Below, one piece after another: positions 6,463 to 8,620 of a DNA stretch of 8,620 nucleotides. A program made the position numbers and the translations under genes. The DNA comes from Flavobacteriia bacterium (GTDB lineage: Bacteria > Bacteroidota > Bacteroidia > Flavobacteriales > Schleiferiaceae): NCBI GenBank assembly GCA_949516455.1, contig CATILC010000007.1, forward strand, positions 1 to 8,620. The letters run 5' to 3'. Numbering within the stretch: the stretch's first letter is position 1; the number at the start of each line of letters is the position of its first letter. The notes under the pieces are model-generated. The model was not told the origin of the DNA. It did not search any database and worked only from the letters and a program-made list of their open reading frames with translations.

Positions 6463-7544
6463 TCGGATCCTTCCTGCATTTTTTCAGCGTTCTCAGCCAG
6501 TTGCAATCGATCGAGAAAATCCTGGATGCTTCCATTGATCACCTCCTGCAAATTGTAAACGGTCCAGCCGATCCGGTGATCGGTGACCCGCCCCTGAGGG
6601 AAATTGTAGGTACGGATCTTGGCAGAGCGGTCGCCCGTGGAGACCAAGGTCTTCCTGCGGTCGGAGATCTGCTGCTGCTGTGCCTGAACTTTCTGCTCAA
6701 AAAGTCGGGTGCGCAGCATTTGCAGGGCCCGTTCCTTGTTGGCCAACTGGGAACGCTCGATCTGACAAGTGATCACAATACCGGAAGGTTTGTGGGTCAG
6801 TTGCACCTTGGTCTCCACCTTGTTCACATTCTGACCACCCGCGCCGCTCGAACGGGCCGTCTGCCACTCCAGCTCTGAAGGATGTATGTCCACATCCACT
6901 TCATCGGCCTCCGGCATGACGGCCACAGTGGCTGCAGAGGTGTGTACACGGCCCTGGGTCTCTGTTTCGGGAACGCGCTGTACCCGATGGACACCGGATT
7001 CAAACTTCAGTATGCCGTACGAACCATCTTCCTGAACGGACATGACCACTTCCTTGTATCCGCCTGCTGTGCCTTCGGTCACTTCCATGATCTGGGTCTT
7101 CCAGCCTCGCTCGTCACAATATCGCTGATACATGCGATAGAGATCTCCTGCAAAGAGAGCAGCCTCATCCCCTCCTGTCCCAGAACGGATCTCCAAGACT
7201 GCCGGACGGCTGTCTTCAGGGTCTTTGGGGAGCAGCATTTGCTGAATGTCTTCGGTCAGTGTGCTGAGTTCCTCCGCAGTGGCCTCCAGCTCCGACTTGG
7301 CCATTTCCTTCAGCTCCGCATCCTTTTCGTCTTCAAGAATGCTCCGAGCTTCCTGCTGGTCATTGAACAGCTGCTGGTAGCGATCGGCAGCATCGACCAC
7401 TTCCTTGAGTTCTTTGTACTCCCGACTCAGTTTGGCATAGCGGGAACGATCCGAAATGATGTCTGGCTGAACGATGAGGTCATTGACCTCGTGAAATCTC
7501 TGACGGATCGCCTCGAGTTTTGGAAGTAGGGCGTCGTGGGTCAT
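6459..7544 (-). CDS. prfA: Peptide chain release factor 1
   Basis: A 361-residue class I release factor that ends translation at UAA and UAG. The stop-codon reading loop has the RF1-type P-x-T tripeptide (PET, 192-194, within RVPETETQGRVHTS), not the SPF of RF2. The catalytic loop SSGAGGQNVNKVETKV (232-247) holds the GGQ at 236-238, whose Gln is normally N-methylated by PrmC. The N-terminal coiled-coil domain (about 1-110) is followed by RSGTGGDEAALF (120-131), typical of the family. No frameshift is visible. It overlaps purM upstream (ATGA at 7544-7541) and pyrF downstream (ATGA at 6462-6459), so translation of all three is probably coupled. There is no prmC neighbour in the window. Confidence 0.98.
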   Translation of the reverse strand: MTHDALLPKLEAIRQRFHEVNDLIVQPDIISDRSRYAKLSREYKELKEVVDAADRYQQLFNDQQEARSILEDEKDAELKEMAKSELEATAEELSTLTEDIQQMLLPKDPEDSRPAVLEIRSGTGGDEAALFAGDLYRMYQRYCDERGWKTQIMEVTEGTAGGYKEVVMSVQEDGSYGILKFESGVHRVQRVPETETQGRVHTSAATVAVMPEADEVDVDIHPSELEWQTARSSGAGGQNVNKVETKVQLTHKPSGIVITCQIERSQLANKERALQMLRTRLFEQKVQAQQQQISDRRKTLVSTGDRSAKIRTYNFPQGRVTDHRIGWTVYNLQEVINGSIQDFLDRLQLAENAEKMQEGSE

Positions 7545-8620
7545 CCGGAGTAGGTGAATTCTCCAAATTCCGAAAGAATGCTCAACTTCTTCTCTGCAGC
7601 CTGCTCCACGCGACCAATGCGTTTGGCATCCACTCCGAATTCCTTCGAGCAGGCGATGAGCTCATCTGCAACTTCGGGTGAACAGTAGACTTCCATGCGG
7701 TGCCCCATATTGAAGACCTGATACATTTCCCGCCAATCGGTTTTAGATTCCTCCTGAATGATCCGGAACAAAGGCGGCAGATCGAACAGATCGTCCTTGA
7801 TCACATGCTGACTCTTTAGAAAATGCAGCACTTTGGTCTGACCGCCACCACTGCAATGAACGATTCCGTGAATTTGGTCTCTGAATTCGGGGATCATCCG
7901 TGCCATGACCGGTGCATAGGACCTCGTTGGGGAAAGTACAAGCTTGCCCATGTCCAGTCCGGTGCCTTCCACCTTTTCCGTCAGGGAACGGCTGCCCGTA
8001 TAGACCAATTCATCAGGAAGACCGGCATCGAAGCTCTCTGGGAATCTGGCGGCCAGCTCATGGGCAAAGACATCGTGCCGGGCCGAAGTCAATCCGTTGC
8101 TTCCCATTCCGCCATTGTAAGCGGATTCGTATCTGGCTTGTCCGAAGCTGGCCAATCCAACGATGACATCACCAGCGGCGATGCGACTGTTTTCGATCAC
8201 CTCCGACCGTCTCATCCGGCTGGTCACTGTACTGTCCACGACCACTGTGCGCACCAGGTCACCCAGATCGGCTGTTTCTCCTCCTGTGAGCACCATGTCC
8301 AGTCCCCAATCCCTCAATTCTTCGATGAGCTCTGCGGTTCCCTGTATGATCGCCTCGATCACCTCACCGGGGATCAGGCGCTTGTTGCGTCCGATGGTCG
8401 AACTCACCAGAATATTTCCGAGTGCTCCCACACACAACAGGTCGTCTACATTCATGATCAAAGCATCCTGAGCGATCCCCTTCCAGACCGACAGGTCGCC
8501 GGTTTCCTTCCAATAGGCGTAGGCCAATGAAGATTTTGTGCCTGCTCCATCTGCGTGCATCACCAAACAGTGTTCGGGATCTCCCGTCAGATGGTCGGGA
8601 ACCACTTTACAAAAGGCCAT
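7541..8620 (-). CDS. purM: Phosphoribosylformylglycinamidine cyclo-ligase (AIR synthetase), N-terminus cut by window edge
   Basis: The visible 359 residues match the PurM of Bacteroidota. This enzyme closes formylglycinamidine ribonucleotide to aminoimidazole ribonucleotide using ATP, the fifth step of purine synthesis. Motifs are HADGAGTKSS (22-31 of the visible part), QDALIMNVDDLLCVGA (51-66), LTGGETADLGD (111-121) for the AIR synthase core, NGGMGSNGLTSAR (169-181), and in the C-terminal domain HCSGGGQTK (255-263) and FNMGHRMEVYC (303-313). The first visible codon is ATG, but I expect residues before AFCK in this family, roughly 30 in relatives as I remember them, so this Met is probably internal and the true start lies beyond the right edge. 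The stop overlaps the prfA start. It is likely the first or an early gene of the operon. Confidence 0.95.
   Translation of the reverse strand: MAFCKVVPDHLTGDPEHCLVMHADGAGTKSSLAYAYWKETGDLSVWKGIAQDALIMNVDDLLCVGALGNILVSSTIGRNKRLIPGEVIEAIIQGTAELIEELRDWGLDMVLTGGETADLGDLVRTVVVDSTVTSRMRRSEVIENSRIAAGDVIVGLASFGQARYESAYNGGMGSNGLTSARHDVFAHELAARFPESFDAGLPDELVYTGSRSLTEKVEGTGLDMGKLVLSPTRSYAPVMARMIPEFRDQIHGIVHCSGGGQTKVLHFLKSQHVIKDDLFDLPPLFRIIQEESKTDWREMYQVFNMGHRMEVYCSPEVADELIACSKEFGVDAKRIGRVEQAAEKKLSILSEFGEFTYSG

Noticed and set aside
6882..7529. Open frame of 215 codons on the plus strand within prfA
   Set aside because: It is antisense to an intact RF1 with both PxT and GGQ motifs; no promoter or family similarity is visible.
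7823..8530. Open frame of 235 codons on the plus strand within purM
   Set aside because: It is antisense to clear PurM motifs and the translation shows only shadow-like composition with no domain.
1..8620. Defence system, CRISPR array, tRNA/rRNA gene or riboswitch
   Set aside because: Essentially all sequence is taken up by recognised or well-bounded coding regions, and the 27-nt and 68-nt gaps are too short and contain promoters.

Overview
This window is an ordinary, very compact stretch of a chromosome that looks like a member of the Bacteroidota. The reasons are: at least two promoters carry the Bacteroidota -7 element TAnnTTTG instead of an E. coli-type TATAAT box; most starts lack a Shine-Dalgarno sequence; the purM found here is of the type I associate with that phylum; and the run purM-prfA-pyrF is, from memory, a common gene order there. 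Base composition is near or slightly above 50% G+C by eye, so this is not one of the very AT-rich flavobacteria. I cannot name a genus.

Layout. On the minus strand, ruvX (948-1376) is followed directly by cinA (1-947, running off the left edge). Divergent from them on the plus strand is dapD (1404-2222), which overlaps by 4 nt a GT4 glycosyltransferase gene (2219-3340). A 68-nt gap then holds a second TAnnTTTG promoter. It precedes a plus-strand operon: a small two-helix membrane protein (3409-3750), a tRNA nucleotidyltransferase (cca, 3747-5180) and a pRiA4b ORF-3-like protein (5177-5659). Convergent to this, on the minus strand, is purM (7541-8620, 5' end missing) - prfA (6459-7544) - pyrF (5644-6462), joined by 4-nt ATGA overlaps. 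The two convergent operons overlap by 16 nt.

Nearly all the DNA is coding. The only non-coding pieces are 27 nt between ruvX and dapD and 68 nt before the membrane-protein gene. No RNA gene, mobile element, CRISPR array or convincing terminator was seen.

Functionally this is housekeeping: lysine/diaminopimelate synthesis (DapD), probable envelope glycan synthesis (GT4), 16S rRNA processing (RuvX/YqgF), NMN or nucleotide-metabolite salvage (CinA), tRNA 3'-end maturation (Cca), purine and pyrimidine synthesis (PurM, PyrF) and translation termination (RF1). I do not see a hidden new system. The most notable feature is the 17-bp near-perfect palindrome TACTTTTGGCAAAAGTA at 1382-1398. Each half is a -7 box, so it looks like a head-to-head bidirectional promoter for dapD and ruvX-cinA packed into 27 bp. 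Next in interest are two poorly characterised small proteins translationally coupled to cca.
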